In this document: positions 62,111 through 64,000 of the stretch, one piece after another
Layout: every line of letters begins with the position of its first letter
Numbering within the stretch: the stretch's first letter is position 1
Origin: Volvox africanus
Taxonomy: Eukaryota > Chlorophyta > Chlorophyceae > Chlamydomonadales > Volvocaceae
Direction of reading: 5' to 3'
NCBI GenBank assembly: GCA_030268105.1
Contig: BSDZ01000080.1
Span: 2,459,001 to 2,523,000 of the forward strand
DNA length: 64,000 nucleotides
Position numbers and translations under genes: made by a program
Notes under the pieces: model-generated
The model's input: only the letters and a program-made list of their open reading frames with translations
The model's database searches: none
What the model was told of the DNA's origin: nothing

Positions 62111-64000
62111 AGGTAACACTATTTAAGTTGTTTAGGAAGTTCATTGTTTTTCATACGGTATGTACATCTTCGTAATATCCCGTCTGTAGACTTATTAGGA
62201 AGGCTAACAACGACATAGTATTTGGTGCGTGACTAGGTCACGGAACATGAGAGGGACGCTGGAGGATTGTTGGAGGAAGGCCTTAAGCCAAAACTTTCCT
62301 TACATGCACAGCAGCATTCACAAATTAAAGTTATATTTACTTTCGCATCTACGTTGACATTCTATCAGCGTGCCCGTTTGGGCAGCGAGGTCCATGTTGG
62401 TCTTAAGCAATTTCTACCTGTTGACCTTTGTATCTGGTTTTGAATGTAGAGGTCATGAACGCCAAGCATGGACATCGGATATCTTCCTTGTGAACTGACG
62501 AACCAGAGGTGAAGCCGCTCTGGAGCGGTCATGCCCCCGTCCTTTATAGCCAGATTCTCGGGTATCAAATCAACATGAGACCTATATCTACTTTTACTGT
62601 CTCTATAGCAGCTTCAGAAAGCGCAGAAACATGATCTCGACCAGGTCGGGCTTGTATCGCTGTCGTAACCGCCAGGTTGAAGCCACAAACATGCAAGTGA
62701 AATCAAACTTTCAGTTATAATTCTAGTAAGACTCATGCAAGATGGTCTTTGGATTAACCAAGTGTGCATGTCTGACGATGCATAATGTTAGCCACCAGTC
62801 AAGCGTGTAACCCACTCGATCGTGTTTTTAATCTTAGATGGTTTAACAGGATATTTGTACTAAGATGAAACCCTGCACAAAAGATCAGAAACCCATACCT
62901 GATACCGAAACCGGCTTTGATAGTCCCGCCCTAGATTGCTCCCTGTCAACTTTCTGGGTGCTTCGGCTAAGTTAAAACTCATTTACATATATTTAGAATA
63001 AATGTACATGAATCATTGCAAGCAATACACTAAAAAACACGCTGGAGAGTAGCCCTACCCCGCCGGTGTACGGAAGCGACTTGTCCTGGTCTCTGCTGTG
63101 ATACTCCCCTCTCGAATCGCGTCCTTATCCATCTCCTCACATATCACACTTTACAGCCTGGGATGGTGACCTTTAGCCGCGTGGCAGACGCCCTTTATGA
63201 AATGGTCAGCCTTGGCACAAAAGCGGAACCGAACTGTTCAAGCACACAACAGCTCAAACAAGCGAGTTGGACCCAATCCTACGCACCAATGGTTGCAGTA
63301 TACGCACCTTAACCCGACAGTGTTCTATGCAGCCCTGCATGTATGTAAGCCCTTGTTAGTACCGAAAGCATCCCCCGACAGCTACATCCCTTCAGCATGT
63401 AATGTTAACGTCAAACGCAACAAAGTCCAACAACCTTCCCGGCGAGCTGACCACTTCTTACATTATGTGAATCAGGATCGAAACGGGATTGTTTACACAA
63501 ATGGTTTTACGAGTATGACTCGGCCACGCTCGGATTCTGTGCGTTGACCAAATTGACCAAGTACGGAGTCAACTGCAGCTTGGAGAAAAGTCGATTGTGA
63601 AGCTTTAGGACAGGATTAATGGAAAATTTGGCCCGATCTATAGCTGACTTTCTCAATGCTGTCTAGACGAGAAGAAATCTAGAACTACGGAAAGACGGAA
63701 CAAGTTTTCGCGGCTGGGCTCGTTCTAAATCGATAAACAAAGTAAAGTGTGCTATCTTAAGAGGCATAAGGCTGTAAGGCTGTTACTCCAGGCCTCCAGC
63801 CTTGGGTAGGGATAAGATAGACAGTCTGGACCTACTGAACTCCCTCATAATTGCAGGCGAACTGAGTGCGTTGTAAAGGTCAACTTCTAGATAAGTGGAC
63901 TTCGGTGTTTTGCTTGTTACTATTGTGAGCAGCGCTGTCATGGAGGCACTTACAGAGCGCAGCCTTGTGGCCGAAGTTGCGGGTGGAACTTTCAGTTTTA
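62111..64000. other. Degenerate duplicate of 56080-57130, then unassigned sequence
   Basis: To about 63440 this stretch keeps scattered islands of identity with the flank of the membrane-protein gene. From 63440 to the window end no gene or repeat is recognised. Confidence 0.4.

Overview
This is nuclear DNA from a green alga, most likely a volvocine member of the Chlamydomonadales. The evidence is that genes are split by short GT-AG introns on both strands, genes are widely spaced, coding exons are rich in Ala, Gly and Gln, and a TGTAA motif (the usual polyadenylation signal of this order) lies about 120 nt after the first stop codon. The gene set also fits a flagellate alga: plastid tryptophan synthase, an mTERF organelle protein and a dynein-arm assembly factor. 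I see no bacterial operon, phage, CRISPR array or rRNA. I could not run any search, so gene names rest on recognised motifs and on reading frames that close across splice sites.

Layout. At the left edge (1-700, minus) two exon-like pieces suggest an EF-hand / ion-channel-type gene cut by the window. At 1288-4315 (+) is tryptophan synthase beta (8 exons). At 6754-9397 (+) is an mTERF-repeat protein, convergent with an importin-alpha-like ARM protein (9688 to about 13.3 kb, minus). GINS subunit PSF1 (13873-16029, +) is convergent with an adenosine-deaminase-like enzyme (16899-20260, minus). Then come about 4.8 kb of mostly non-coding, repeat-bearing DNA, a two-RRM protein of the CELF type (25086-29365, +) and the 9-1-1 clamp subunit RAD1 (31821-34916, +). 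After a poorly resolved stretch holding a short-chain-dehydrogenase-like exon (minus) follow a very long ABCG transporter (38329-44817, +) and the HEAT-repeat dynein assembly factor DNAAF5/HEATR2 (47026-53384, +).

From about 53.4 kb the right end is different: a small four-helix membrane protein (54869-55972, minus), a near-perfect second copy of the DNAAF5 3' end, a decayed retrotransposon gag region with a CCHC zinc knuckle, and a collapsed, degenerate duplicate of the membrane-protein gene and its upstream flank. This quarter looks like repeat-driven, rearranged DNA.

The genes are independent housekeeping loci, not one pathway. PSF1 and RAD1 both act at replication forks or in checkpoints but are 16 kb apart with unrelated genes between. 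I did not find a convincing new multi-gene system. The points most worth a second look are the long N-terminal extension with a predicted membrane segment on the ABCG protein, two introns with GC donors, the DNAAF5 3'-end duplication, the collapsed gene copy, and an inverted dispersed repeat.
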